Notes under the pieces: model-generated | Told to the model about the DNA's origin: nothing | Database searches by the model: none | Seen by the model: the letters and a program-made list of their open reading frames with translations, nothing else | From: SBBG01 sp033717875 | GTDB taxonomy: Bacteria > Pseudomonadota > Gammaproteobacteria > Ga0077554 > Ga007554 | Assembly: GCA_033717875.1 (NCBI GenBank) | Contig: JADDKJ010000005.1 | Coordinates: forward strand, 1 to 64,000 | Length of the DNA stretch: 64,000 nucleotides | Direction: 5' to 3' | Part shown: in pieces, positions 15,222-24,810 of the stretch | Layout: every line of letters starts with the position of its first letter | How positions within the stretch are numbered: position 1 is the first letter of the stretch | Made by a program: the position numbers and the translations under genes

Positions 15222-18200
15222 ATGTTAAATCATATTGTTGATCTCTCCTTGCGCTACAAAGTGCTGGTGCTGGTGGCGTTTCTGTTGGTGATATTTTTTG
15301 GGGTCAGAGCCTGGCAACATATTCCGATAGACGGCCTGCCGGATGTGACGCCGGTACAGGTGAGCATCCAGACCGAGGCGGCTGGCTTGGCATCCGAAGA
15401 AGTTGAAAAACTGCTGACCATGCCGGTTGAGACCGCCATGGCGGGTTTGCCCGGCGTGGAGCATATCCGCTCCATGTCCATGTTTGGTTTTTCTCAGGTG
15501 ACTGTATATTTTAAAGACAACGTGGACATCTATTTTGCGCGTCGTCTGGTCAGCGAAAAACTGGTGGAGGCCAAGGCCCAAATACCGGACGGTTATGGCG
15601 AGCCACGCTTGGGGGCCAATGCTTCGAGCCTCGGACAAGCCTTCTGGTATGCCATCGAGTCAGCCGACAAGAAATTGACCGACATGGAGTTGCGCACCAT
15701 CCAGGACTGGAACGTGCGTCTGGTTCTGCGCACCGCGCCCGGGGTGGATGACGTGATCTCATGGGGCGGCCATGAGAAGCAATATCAGGTTTTAATCAAT
15801 CTGCAACAGCTGATTAAGTATGGCCTCACCTTCAAGGAAGTGATGGGCGCGCTTGGGGTCAACAACCGTCAAGTGGGCGGGCAATACGTCAACCTCGGTC
15901 AGGAGCAATATCTGGTGCGCGGTTTGGGGTTGGTCGCCAATTCTCAAGAGATCGGCGGCATCGTGATCGCCGAAAGGTCGGGCACCCCCATATACGTGCG
16001 CGACGTGGCGGAAGTTAAGGAGGCGCCCGCTTTGCGTTTCGGCGCCATTACCAGGGATGGCCGGGAAACCACCCTGGGCATGGTGCTCGCGCGCACCGGG
16101 GAAAATGCCCAGAACGTGGTGGATGCGGTCAAGAAAAAGATCGAGGTGGTCAAGCAGAGCTTGCCTGCTGGCGTGACGATCGAGACGGTCTATGACCGCA
16201 CCGAATTGATCGGCAAGGTGATCGCAAATACCGACCGCGCCATGATCGAAGGCGCGATTCTGGTGATCGCCGTGCTGTTTCTGTTTCTGGGTGAAGTGCG
16301 CTCCGCGATTATCGTGGTGATGGCCATTCCGATGGCGCGGCTGATCGCTTTCATCTTGATGGATCAATACGGTCTCTCCGCCAACCTGCTCTCTTTGGGC
16401 GGGCTCATTGTGGGACTGGGTATGACCATCGACGGCCCGCTGGTGCTGATCGAGAACGCCTTTCGCAGGCTGTCCCATCATGCCGGGAAAACCGTCAATC
16501 GTACCCAGGTCGTGCTGGAGGCCTCGCGCGAGGTGATGAATCCCATCGCGTTCGGCGTGCTGATCATTATTGTGGTGTTCCTGCCGCTGTTCGCGCTGAC
16601 CGGGCTGGAGGGCAAGACGTTCAAGCCGCTCGCGATCAATATGGTGTTCGCGATGATCGGTTCGCTGATCCTCACCCTGAGTTTGATTCCGGTATTGGCG
16701 GCGCTGGGTCTACGGGCCAAGCAGGAGAAAGAGCCTGCGCTGGTGCGCTGGCTGAAGGCCCGCTATACGCCCATTTTGCTGTGGGCGCTGGCGCATCGAA
16801 AAACCGTGGTGAGCACCACTCTCGGGTTGCTGGTCCTGGCCTTGGGGCTGTTCCCGTTTCTGGGCAAGGAATTCATGCCGACCTTGCAGGAAGGCAGTCT
16901 GGTTTTCCGCGCAGTGAGCATTCCCTCCACGTCGCTGGAGCAGACCATTTCGCTCGCCAAGAAAGCCGAAAAGGCCTTGCTCGAATTTCCCCAGACTCAA
17001 ACAGCGCTCTCGCTGATCGGACGCGCCGAGCGAGGCGACGAAGCGATGGACGTGAGCAAGTTCGAAGTGTTCGTGGCGCTCAAACCTCAGCAGGACTGGC
17101 CGAAGAAGATAGGCTATGCCGAACTGAGCCGCGAGATGCAGGAGCGTCTGGAGCGGGAAATTCCCACTGCGGTGATCGGCGCTACCCAGCCCATCCAGAT
17201 GCGGGTAGAAGAATTGATCTCCGGCGTCAAGGAAACGCTCGCGGTGAAGCTGTACGGCAATGATCTCGATACGCTGGAACACTTGTCTGAAAACATCCGG
17301 TCGGTACTGGCCACCGTGCCCGGCGTGGAAGACCTGTCGCTGGAAGCCAACAAAGGCAAACCGCAAATCGTCATCAAGGTGAACCGCGAGGCAGCGGCGC
17401 GTCTAGGGCTGAATGCCGACGACATCATGGAAGTGGTGCAGGCGGGTATCGGCGGTACCAAGGCCTCTACCTTGATCGATGGTGTGAAGCGTTTCGATAT
17501 TCAGGTATGGCTTGCGCCTGAGTTTCGCGGCAGCATTGAATCCATCAGCAATATTCCGATCCGCACGACCAGCGGCGCACTGGTGCCGCTTTCCAGTGTG
17601 GCATCGATTGAACAAGGTGAAGGCTACACGTTCATCCGGCGCGAGCAGTTGCAGCGTTATGCGGTAATCCAGATGGACGTGGAGGGCCGGGACGTCGACG
17701 GCTTTGTGAAGGAGGCGGGCGAAAAAATCAAGCGCGAAGTGAAGCTGCCACCGGGTTACTGGATTGAGTGGGGCGGCGCTTTCGAAAATCAGCAACGCGC
17801 GATGGCAAAACTTGCGGTGATCGTGCCGCTCACGATCGGGCTGATATTCATTCTGCTCTATACCGCGTTTAATTCCGTGAAATACGCCACGTTGATCATC
17901 GCCAACGTTCCCTTCGCCGCCATCGGCGGAATTTTGTCTCTGTTCATCAGCGGCCAGTATTTGTCGGTGCCTGCAGCAGTAGGCTTCATTGCCGTGTTTG
18001 GCGTCGCCATGCTCAATGGCATCGTGATGGTCTCGTTCCTGAATGGCTTGCGACAACAGGGCATGGGGTTGCGCGAAGTGGTGGTACAGGGCGCTGTCTT
18101 GCGCCTGCGTCCGGTGTTGATGACCGCGTTGGTGGAGATTCTGGGTCTGCTTCCCTTCCTGTTATCTACTGGTGTAGGCGCAGAAATTATGCGCCCGCTG

Positions 18201-18311
18201 GCGACAGTAGTCGTGGGTGGCTTGTTGACTGCCACATTGCTGACCTTGCTGCTTTTACCGTTGATGTACGAGTGGGTGGAAAGGCGCAGCGAACGCAGGC
18301 TAGCGAAATAA
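15222..18311 (+). CDS. czcA: RND heavy-metal efflux pump, CzcA-like (HME-RND)
   Basis: 1029 residues with the full RND layout: 12 membrane helices and two large periplasmic loops. It exports divalent metals by proton antiport together with the two preceding gene products. In helix 4 the sequence is VGLGMTIDGPLVLIEN: D404 and E411 match the proton-relay residues D408 and E415 of Cupriavidus CzcA, but the first conserved Asp (D402 there) is Gly398 here, and DGA is DGP. That difference from the usual DFGxxxDGAxxxVEN makes substrate and coupling uncertain. It begins 9 bp after czcB. Confidence 0.93.
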   Translation: MLNHIVDLSLRYKVLVLVAFLLVIFFGVRAWQHIPIDGLPDVTPVQVSIQTEAAGLASEEVEKLLTMPVETAMAGLPGVEHIRSMSMFGFSQVTVYFKDNVDIYFARRLVSEKLVEAKAQIPDGYGEPRLGANASSLGQAFWYAIESADKKLTDMELRTIQDWNVRLVLRTAPGVDDVISWGGHEKQYQVLINLQQLIKYGLTFKEVMGALGVNNRQVGGQYVNLGQEQYLVRGLGLVANSQEIGGIVIAERSGTPIYVRDVAEVKEAPALRFGAITRDGRETTLGMVLARTGENAQNVVDAVKKKIEVVKQSLPAGVTIETVYDRTELIGKVIANTDRAMIEGAILVIAVLFLFLGEVRSAIIVVMAIPMARLIAFILMDQYGLSANLLSLGGLIVGLGMTIDGPLVLIENAFRRLSHHAGKTVNRTQVVLEASREVMNPIAFGVLIIIVVFLPLFALTGLEGKTFKPLAINMVFAMIGSLILTLSLIPVLAALGLRAKQEKEPALVRWLKARYTPILLWALAHRKTVVSTTLGLLVLALGLFPFLGKEFMPTLQEGSLVFRAVSIPSTSLEQTISLAKKAEKALLEFPQTQTALSLIGRAERGDEAMDVSKFEVFVALKPQQDWPKKIGYAELSREMQERLEREIPTAVIGATQPIQMRVEELISGVKETLAVKLYGNDLDTLEHLSENIRSVLATVPGVEDLSLEANKGKPQIVIKVNREAAARLGLNADDIMEVVQAGIGGTKASTLIDGVKRFDIQVWLAPEFRGSIESISNIPIRTTSGALVPLSSVASIEQGEGYTFIRREQLQRYAVIQMDVEGRDVDGFVKEAGEKIKREVKLPPGYWIEWGGAFENQQRAMAKLAVIVPLTIGLIFILLYTAFNSVKYATLIIANVPFAAIGGILSLFISGQYLSVPAAVGFIAVFGVAMLNGIVMVSFLNGLRQQGMGLREVVVQGAVLRLRPVLMTALVEILGLLPFLLSTGVGAEIMRPLATVVVGGLLTATLLTLLLLPLMYEWVERRSERRLAK

Positions 18312-18366
18312 ACCGGAAACGCGCGGCCCGACCGGGCCGCACGCACTCACCAAACAGGAGAAACAC

Positions 18367-18699
18367 ATGAAAGAAATCAAGGCTTACATCCACAATCACC
18401 GTATCGGCGACGTGATTCGCGCCCTCAAGGACTCGGGGCAATGCAATACGAGCGCCGGCTGCCGCAATCTTACCGTCATCCCCGTGCAAAGCCTGCTGAA
18501 AGCGGTGGACGCGAGGGAGCAGCACTACTCCATGGAACTGGCCGAAGAGGTTATTTACGAATCCAAGCTGGAATTGATCTGTGAAGACCATCAGGTGGAG
18601 GGACTGGTGGGTATCATCTCGCGCACCGCCCGCACTGGCCAAGCCGAGGCAGGATGGATTTACGTGACCGACATCGTCAGAGCGGTGCCGATCGGATAA
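18367..18699 (+). CDS. PII-like protein associated with metal RND pumps
   Basis: 110 residues with the ferredoxin-like PII fold order: MKEIKAYIHNHRIGDVIRALKDSG, a T-loop region with two cysteines (QCNTSAGC), then KLELICEDHQVEGLVGIISRTA and GWIYVTDIVRAV. A PII subgroup lacking the classical uridylylation Tyr and encoded beside CzcA-type pumps is known (called PII-NG in the literature). It sits 55 bp after czcA behind AGGAG. It may sense metal or nucleotide state and act on the pump; that is inference. Confidence 0.82.
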   Translation: MKEIKAYIHNHRIGDVIRALKDSGQCNTSAGCRNLTVIPVQSLLKAVDAREQHYSMELAEEVIYESKLELICEDHQVEGLVGIISRTARTGQAEAGWIYVTDIVRAVPIG

Positions 18700-18711
18700 A
18701 GGACAGCGCGC

Positions 18712-18947
18712 ATGCTGAAAAATGTACCGTAGATTTGGCCCTGGTCTTGCCGGGTCCCGGACGAGCGCAACGCTTGCGTGGGGCGGCTGACCGAATTGCT
18801 GTAGGCTGAGGGGATCGAGCGCGTGCACGTCGTCCGCGAAAACGACACCGCTCGCCTCACAAAGGATCGACCGTGGTCGTGGTAATCAACGCGCTGCGCC
18901 TGTTGGGCTATGAAGAGGCGTGGACCCGAAAAAAAAGAGATCAAGAA
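18712..18947 (+). pseudogene. Relic of a P1B-type ATPase gene (N- and C-terminal pieces joined)
   Basis: From ATG 18712 the frame is broken by TAG codons and a shift, but the readable parts DLALVLPG and DERNACVGRLTELL(stop)AEGIERVHVV match the N-terminal region of P1B ATPases. After about 18865 the text changes to HKGSTVVVVINALRLLGYEE, the last helix of such a pump (normally HEGST). Everything between is deleted. The last part is in frame with the following hlyD-like gene, so an extended fusion frame exists from 18873. Confidence 0.7.
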
Positions 18948-20069
18948 ATGAAATTGCCCCAGAAGATTTCCAAACAGCGTTATGCCGCGCTCTTCGTCAT
19001 CGTGGCGGCTCTTTTTATCGGATATTGGGTCTATGAGTACGTTGCCAGTCGTAACGCCGTTGTGGAAGGCCTGATTCAGGCCAACGGGCGCATCGAGGGC
19101 GATGCCGTCACGGTCGCAGGCAAGGTTGCGGGCAAGATCGCCGGCATCGAAGTGCGCGAGGGCGACGCGGTCCAGGCGGGGCAGCTGCTGGTGCGGCTGG
19201 ACGATGCGCAGTCGCGGGCGCGGGTGGACCAGGCTGCCGCGGCCGTGGCGACGCTGGAATCCCAGCTTGCCAGCGCCAGGGTGGGGCTCGACCTGTTGCG
19301 GAAAGAAGTCCCGCTTGCAGCGGATTCCGCAAAGGCTGGGGCCGGCCGGGCGCAGGCGGCGCTTTCCAAAGCCGAGGCAAGCGAGCGGCAGGCGCGCCTT
19401 GACGCAGACCGCCTGCGGGATCTGGCCGCCAAAGGGTTTGCGAGCAGCCAGCTCAACGAGCGTGCGCAGCTTGCCCTGGACGCCGCCGCGAGCGAGTCGA
19501 AGTCAGCCCGCGAAGCACTGGTGCAAAGCCGCAAGCAGCTTGCGCAGGCCGAACTGGGGGGCGACCGGATACGCGCCAGGGAGGCGGAATTCCTGGCGCT
19601 CCAGGCGCAACTGCGCCAGGCGCAGGCAGCGCGGGCCGAGGCTGAGAGCATGCTCGCCGACCTCACCATCCGGGCGCCTGCCGCAGGCGTGGTGGTGGCG
19701 CGCGTAAGGGAGCCCGGAGAAGTGGTTTCAGCGGGGGCGCCGCTGCTGGACCTGGTGGACCTCGACCAGCTTTATCTCAAGGTCTACGTGGCGGAGGCGC
19801 AGATCGGCAAGTTGCGCCGCGGGCTGCCGGCACGGATATACACCGATGCGTTTCCCGACCGTCCGTTCGAGGCCACTGTCCGCTACATTTCCTCGCGCGC
19901 CGAGTTCACGCCCAAGGAGGTGCAGACACCCGACGAGCGCGTCAAGCTGGTATACGCGGTCAAGCTCTACCTCAACGCCAACCCCGACCACCGGCTGACG
20001 CCGGGGCTCCCGGCCGACGCGGTCATCCGCTGGAAAGAAGGTGTGCCATGGGCGAAGCCGCGCTGGTAG
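18948..20069 (+). CDS. HlyD-family membrane fusion protein (YbhG/YhiI-like)
   Basis: 373 residues from ATG 18948, preceded by AAGAGATCAAGAA; upstream in-frame sequence is ATPase relic. One N-terminal membrane helix (about 12-32), biotinyl-lipoyl half domain (VAGKVAGKIAGIEVREGDAV), a long alpha-helical hairpin of about 140 residues, the second lipoyl half (LTIRAPAAGVVVARVREPGEVV) and a beta-barrel domain. It overlaps the ABC gene by 22 bp and forms the periplasmic arm of the exporter encoded by the next three genes. Confidence 0.9.
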   Translation: MKLPQKISKQRYAALFVIVAALFIGYWVYEYVASRNAVVEGLIQANGRIEGDAVTVAGKVAGKIAGIEVREGDAVQAGQLLVRLDDAQSRARVDQAAAAVATLESQLASARVGLDLLRKEVPLAADSAKAGAGRAQAALSKAEASERQARLDADRLRDLAAKGFASSQLNERAQLALDAAASESKSAREALVQSRKQLAQAELGGDRIRAREAEFLALQAQLRQAQAARAEAESMLADLTIRAPAAGVVVARVREPGEVVSAGAPLLDLVDLDQLYLKVYVAEAQIGKLRRGLPARIYTDAFPDRPFEATVRYISSRAEFTPKEVQTPDERVKLVYAVKLYLNANPDHRLTPGLPADAVIRWKEGVPWAKPRW

Positions 20070-22024
20070 CGCGCGAGATGGCGGCTCCGCTCGTGCGGGT
20101 CAGCGGTTTCTCCAAGCGCTACCGGGGGCGGGTGGCCGCAGAGGCCATCGACCTGGAACTGCGCGCGGGGGAGGTTTTCGGCCTGGTCGGTCCAGACGGT
20201 GCCGGCAAGAGTTCGCTCATGAAGGCGGTCGCCGGCGTGCTTGCCTTCGATGCCGGCCGGATAGATGTTTTCGGTGTCGCACTGGATTCGGAAGCCGCTT
20301 GCGAGCGGGTCAAGGGGCGGATCGGCTTCATGCCCCAGGGCTTGGGCCTGAACCTTTATCCCGAGCTGTCCATCGAGGAAAACATCGACTTCTTTGCGCG
20401 CCTGCGGCTGGTGCCCGAGGCGGAACTCGCCGCACGCAAGCGCAGGCTGCTTGCCATGACCCGTCTCGACAAATTCCGTGAGCGTCCAATGAAGCAACTT
20501 TCGGGCGGCATGAAACAGAAGCTCGGACTCGTCTGCACCCTGATCCACGAGCCCGAGCTCCTGATCCTGGACGAGCCCACGACCGGCGTGGACCCGGTGT
20601 CGCGGCGGGATTTCTGGGCGATTCTGAGCGAACTGGTGGCGGAGAAAGGCATCACCGCATTGGTCTCCACGGCTTACATGGACGAGGTGAGCCGCTTCCA
20701 CCGCATGGCCCTGCTGCACGCCGGCAAGATACTGGCGGTCGGCGCGCCCGAGGACATCCGCGCCCTGGCTCCGGGCACGCAAGTGCTCGTGCAGGCCGCC
20801 CCGCCGCTCGCGGCGCTTGCGCGGCTGCGCGAGGCTTTCCCCCAGGTGGAGACGGTCGGGCCGCGCTTTTGCGTCTACGTCGACGACGTCGCGCCCGAGG
20901 AGGCCGCGCGCCAGGTGCGGCACGCATTGGAGGGGCATGCGTTGGGCGCGCTCGATGCCCGCGAGCCGGAACTGGAAGATGCGTTCATCGCCTTGCTGCG
21001 CAGGCGGGGACTCGCGCCCCCCAAACGCGAAGCGGCAGCCGCAGCACCTGTCCTGACCGCGCCAAGCGGCGAGGCTGCCATCGAGGCGCTTGAACTAACC
21101 AAGGATTTCGGCTCCTTCCGTGCCGTCGAGAAAGCAAGCTTCCGCGTGGCGCCGGGCGAGATATTCGGCCTGCTCGGCGCGAACGGCGCGGGCAAGACCA
21201 CCGTGATCAAGATGCTCACCGGGATTCTCCGGCCGAGCGGCGGCACCGGACGCGTGGCGGGCGCGGACATGCGCGCCAGCGGCGCGGCGATCAAGGAGCG
21301 CATCGGCTACGTATCGCAGGCGTTCTCGCTCTACCTCGATTTGAGCGTGATCGAAAACATCCGGCTCTATGCCGGCATCTATGGATTGACCGCAAGCGAA
21401 ACCCGGCGCCGCGCGCAATGGGTGATCGAGATGGCGGGACTCGCCGGGCGCGAGGCTGAGCGCCCGGCGAGCCTGCCGATGGGGCTGCGCCAGCGGCTCG
21501 CCCTCGGCTGCGCGCTGGTGCACCGGCCGCAGGTGCTGTTCCTCGACGAACCGACTTCGGGCGTCGACCCGGTCGGGCGGCGCCAGTTCTGGGACATCCT
21601 CTTCCGGCTGGCGCGCGAGGATGGCGTCGCGATCCTGGTCACGACCCATTACATGAGCGAGGCCGAGCACTGCGACCGCCTCGCCCTGATGTACGCCGGG
21701 CGCATCGTCGCCGATGCCGCGCCCGAGGCGCTCAAAGCCGCGCTCGAAGCCGAGGCCGGACGGCTGCTCGAACTCGATGTCGCCGACGCCGCGCGCACGC
21801 TCGCGCTGGCGCGCGAAGCCGGTTTCGCCGAGGCCTACGTGCACGGCGCGCATGTGCGCCTGTTCTCGCGCGATCCCGAGGCCGATGGCGCACGCATCCG
21901 GGCGCTCCTCGCCGGCGCGGGCGTCGCACTGCGTGCCATCACGTCGCAGCCGCTTTCGATGGAAGACGTGTTCGTGTACCGCGTGACGGCGCTCGAACGC
22001 GCGGCCTCGGAGGCTCCCGCATGA
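20048..22024 (+). CDS. ABC transporter ATPase with two nucleotide-binding domains (YbhF/RbbA-like)
   Basis: 658 residues. First domain: Walker A GPDGAGKSS, signature LSGGMKQKLGLV, Walker B LLILDEPTTGVDP. Second domain (about from residue 345): Walker A GANGAGKTT, signature degenerated to LPMGLRQRLALG, Walker B VLFLDEPTSGVDP, H-loop VTTHYMSEAEH. In the first domain the H-loop His is replaced (LVSTAYMDEVS), so only one composite site may be fully active. It would power the two ABC-2 permeases that follow. Confidence 0.9.
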   Translation: MGEAALVAREMAAPLVRVSGFSKRYRGRVAAEAIDLELRAGEVFGLVGPDGAGKSSLMKAVAGVLAFDAGRIDVFGVALDSEAACERVKGRIGFMPQGLGLNLYPELSIEENIDFFARLRLVPEAELAARKRRLLAMTRLDKFRERPMKQLSGGMKQKLGLVCTLIHEPELLILDEPTTGVDPVSRRDFWAILSELVAEKGITALVSTAYMDEVSRFHRMALLHAGKILAVGAPEDIRALAPGTQVLVQAAPPLAALARLREAFPQVETVGPRFCVYVDDVAPEEAARQVRHALEGHALGALDAREPELEDAFIALLRRRGLAPPKREAAAAAPVLTAPSGEAAIEALELTKDFGSFRAVEKASFRVAPGEIFGLLGANGAGKTTVIKMLTGILRPSGGTGRVAGADMRASGAAIKERIGYVSQAFSLYLDLSVIENIRLYAGIYGLTASETRRRAQWVIEMAGLAGREAERPASLPMGLRQRLALGCALVHRPQVLFLDEPTSGVDPVGRRQFWDILFRLAREDGVAILVTTHYMSEAEHCDRLALMYAGRIVADAAPEALKAALEAEAGRLLELDVADAARTLALAREAGFAEAYVHGAHVRLFSRDPEADGARIRALLAGAGVALRAITSQPLSMEDVFVYRVTALERAASEAPA

Positions 22025-23175
22025 ACTGGCGGCGCGCGATCGCGGTGGCCCACAAGGAGTGGCGCGAAATCCTGCGCGACCGTCTGTTCTTCGCGCTGGC
22101 CTTCGTGGTACCGGCCGCGCTCATGCTGATTTTCGGCTATGGCCTGTCCCTCGACGTGGAGAACGTGCCGTTCGCGGTCGTGGATTACGACCGGACGCCG
22201 CTGAGCCGCGACTACGCCTACCGCTTCATCGGTTCGCGCTATTTCGATTTCAAGGGCTATGCGGTCAACGAGCGCGAACTCGATCCGCTGCTGAAAGACA
22301 ACAGAATCCGCGCCGCCATCGTCATCCCGCCGCACTTCCAGCGCAACCTGCGGGCGGGCCGCGCCGCCCACGTGCAGACCCTCATCGACGGCACCATCCC
22401 GTCCCGTGCCCAGACCACCAAGGGCTATGTCGCCGCCATCAACGGCAATTTCAGCATGGAGCTGCTGGCGCAGCACGTTTCGCGGCTGCGCGGGCTGCCT
22501 CTGGATCAGGCGCGCGAGCGTGTCCAGCCGCTGCGGCTGGAGGTGCGCTACCTGTACAACCAGAGCGTCAAGAGCGTCTGGTCGCTCGCCCCCAAGCTGA
22601 TCATGCTGGTGATGATCTTCGTCCCGCCCTTGCTCACCGCAGTGGGCATCGTGCGCGAGAAGGAGAGCGGATCGATCTACAACATCTACGCCTCGACCGT
22701 GAGCCGGGGCGAGTTCCTGCTGGGCAAGCTCGCCCCCTATGTTGCCATCTCCGTCGTCAACGTGGTTGTTCTCTGGTTTCTGGCGACGCAGGTCTTCGGC
22801 GCCCCGTTCAAGGGGAGTCCTGTTTTCTTCTTTTTCGCCTCGGTGCTGTTCGTCATCTGCACCACCGGCATCGGCCTACTCGTCTCCCTGCTGGTGAGGA
22901 CCCAACTCGCGGCGACGGTTGTGACCGTGATCCTGACCATGGTGCCGGCCCTGGAGTATTCCGGCTTTCTGATGCCGGTGGAGTCGCTGGCGGGAGAGGG
23001 GGAGATCGAGGCGCGTCTGCTGCCTGCCATGTACTACACCAACATTGTCGTGGGCAGCTTCCTCAAGGGCAGCGGCCTCGAGCAGCTCTGGCCGGACCTG
23101 CTGGTTCTGGCCGTATACGCAGTGGCCCTGTTTGCCTTGGGTTATGTGCTGTTCAGCAAGCGGCCTAAGACATGA
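22021..23175 (+). CDS. ABC-2 type permease (YbhS-like)
   Basis: 384 residues with the ABC2_membrane_3 layout: one N-terminal helix (about 25-45), a periplasmic domain to about residue 195, and five to six C-terminal helices with the motif GIVREKESGSIYNIYASTVSRGEFLLGK. It starts in the stop codon of the ATPase gene (ATGA). With the following permease it likely forms a heterodimer for export of a hydrophobic compound. Substrate unknown. Confidence 0.88.
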   Translation: MNWRRAIAVAHKEWREILRDRLFFALAFVVPAALMLIFGYGLSLDVENVPFAVVDYDRTPLSRDYAYRFIGSRYFDFKGYAVNERELDPLLKDNRIRAAIVIPPHFQRNLRAGRAAHVQTLIDGTIPSRAQTTKGYVAAINGNFSMELLAQHVSRLRGLPLDQARERVQPLRLEVRYLYNQSVKSVWSLAPKLIMLVMIFVPPLLTAVGIVREKESGSIYNIYASTVSRGEFLLGKLAPYVAISVVNVVVLWFLATQVFGAPFKGSPVFFFFASVLFVICTTGIGLLVSLLVRTQLAATVVTVILTMVPALEYSGFLMPVESLAGEGEIEARLLPAMYYTNIVVGSFLKGSGLEQLWPDLLVLAVYAVALFALGYVLFSKRPKT

Positions 23176-24338
23176 AGACACGTGCAAATCTGGCGCAGAC
23201 CGCTGTGTGGTCGCGCAGGCTAGGGGTGATGACCGCCAAGGAAATCCGCCAGCTGCTGCGCGACCCCATCCTGCTGTCGTTCCTGGCCTTCGTTTTCACC
23301 GTGAACGTCTATCTCCAGGGCTCCAGCGTCAGCCTGCAACTGAACCGTGCCGCGATGGTGGTGCAGGATGCCGACCACAGCGCGGCCTCACGGGAGCTGA
23401 TCCATCGTTTCCGTCCCCCGTATTTTCGTCTGGATGGCGAAGTCGACGACTCCCGCCAAGCCATCGGCCTGCTCGACAAAGGCGAGGCGATGGTGGCGCT
23501 GGACATTCCCCCGCGCTTCCAGGAATCGCTGCTCGCGGGCGAGACGGCATCCGTGCTGATGCAGGTCGACGCCACCCACACGGCGCCGGGTTTTCTCGCG
23601 TCCAGCTACGCGGCCAGGATCGTGAGCCAGTTCGGGCTGGAAACGGCCCTGGCGCGCGAGGGCTTGTCCAGCGGCGGACTGGAAGAGGTGCCAGTGGTCA
23701 TCGACGACCAGCGTGTGTGGTTCAACCCCAATCAGAAGGACACCTGGTTCATGCCCATCTCGGAGCTGCTGGAGGGCATCACGCTGTTTTCCATCCTGCT
23801 GCCCGCCGCCGCCATGGTGAGGGAGAAGGAACGGGGGACGGTGGAACAACTGCTGGTCTCGCCGCTCTCGCCCTTCCAGATCATGTTCCCCAAGGTGATT
23901 GCGATGGCGATGGTGATTCTGGTCGGCGTGAGTCTGAGCCTGTTCGCGGTCTTGGGCGGGATATTTCAGGTGCCGATGCGGGGCAGCCTGCCGCTCTTCT
24001 ACTTCGTCACCACCCTTTACATCTTCGCCAACGCGGGGCTGGGGCTGTTCGTCGCCACCGTCGCGCGCAACCTTGCCCAAGTCGGGCTGCTGAGCCTGCT
24101 CATCCTGGCGCCGATCATCCTGCTTTCCGGCACCTGGACGCCGCCCGAGGCAATGCCCGGCTGGCTGCGCGCGGGCACACTGGTCTCGCCCCTGCGCCAC
24201 TACATCGATGCAGCGTATGGAATTCTGCTCAAGGGCGCGGGCTTGGACCTGCTTTGGGACTCGGTACTCGCCATCGCGCTGCTGGGAAGCGGCATTTTCG
24301 CATTCGGCTTGTGGCGGTTCCGGCGCCAGTTTGGTTAG
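23172..24338 (+). CDS. ABC-2 type permease (YbhR-like)
   Basis: 388 residues, same topology as the preceding permease. The N-terminal region reads MTAKEIRQLLRDPILL and the coupling region MVREKERGTVEQLLVSPLSPFQIM. The start overlaps the previous stop (ATGA). Just after its own stop lies the C-terminal relic of an ATPase gene, so the exporter genes end exactly at an old recombination point. Confidence 0.88.
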   Translation: MKTRANLAQTAVWSRRLGVMTAKEIRQLLRDPILLSFLAFVFTVNVYLQGSSVSLQLNRAAMVVQDADHSAASRELIHRFRPPYFRLDGEVDDSRQAIGLLDKGEAMVALDIPPRFQESLLAGETASVLMQVDATHTAPGFLASSYAARIVSQFGLETALAREGLSSGGLEEVPVVIDDQRVWFNPNQKDTWFMPISELLEGITLFSILLPAAAMVREKERGTVEQLLVSPLSPFQIMFPKVIAMAMVILVGVSLSLFAVLGGIFQVPMRGSLPLFYFVTTLYIFANAGLGLFVATVARNLAQVGLLSLLILAPIILLSGTWTPPEAMPGWLRAGTLVSPLRHYIDAAYGILLKGAGLDLLWDSVLAIALLGSGIFAFGLWRFRRQFG

Positions 24339-24344
24339 CCAGGC

Positions 24345-24482
24345 GTGGTGGCGCTGCTGATTCCCGCCACCCTGTTCGGCTGGGCGGGGATCGGCGTGGC
24401 GGTGCTGGTGCACGAGGGCTCAACGATAGTGGTCGTGGTTAACGCGGTGCGCTTGCTGGCCTATACGGAAAATGACAAGTAG
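24345..24482 (+). pseudogene. C-terminal relic of a P1B-type ATPase gene
   Basis: An open frame starting just after the permease stop reads VVALLIPATLFGWAGIGVAV then LVHEGSTIVVVVNAVRLLAY and ends at TAG 24480-24482. This is the final two membrane helices of a P1B-4-like metal ATPase (HEGST motif). The rest of the gene is absent. It is similar to, but not identical with, the relic at 18712-18947. Confidence 0.72.
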
Positions 24483-24580
24483 ATCGACGTATTATTTTCA
24501 ACGTCGCGAATCCAAAGCATGTCTTCATGCCTCTTAGCTTCTGAGGGACGTCCTCGATAACCTGCGAAAGGGGGCATGAA

Positions 24581-24802
24581 ATGATTTATGTAAAGAATTT
24601 GCCGTTGTGGGAGCGGTCATTGCGCATCGGCGTGGGAACAGCAGCCGCGGCGTATGCACTTCTGAGTCTCGGTGGCGTGATGGGCTGGGTTATCCTGGCG
24701 GGTGGTGTGGGTCTGGCGTTGACCGGGATATTCGGGTTTTGCCCGGCCTGTGCACTGGCCGGACGCCGGTTGGAAAAGCGGGCCCAGCAAGGACAGAAAT
24801 AG
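24581..24802 (+). CDS. DUF2892 small inner-membrane protein
   Basis: 73 residues with two membrane helices (LRIGVGTAAAAYALLSLG and VILAGGVGLALTGIFG) followed by FCPACALAGRR, the typical DUF2892 ending with two cysteines (as in the membrane part of YgaP-like rhodaneses). GAAAGGGGGC precedes ATG 24581. Role unknown; this family often sits in metal or sulfur stress clusters. Confidence 0.8.
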   Translation: MIYVKNLPLWERSLRIGVGTAAAAYALLSLGGVMGWVILAGGVGLALTGIFGFCPACALAGRRLEKRAQQGQK

Positions 24803-24810
24803 ATAGGACT

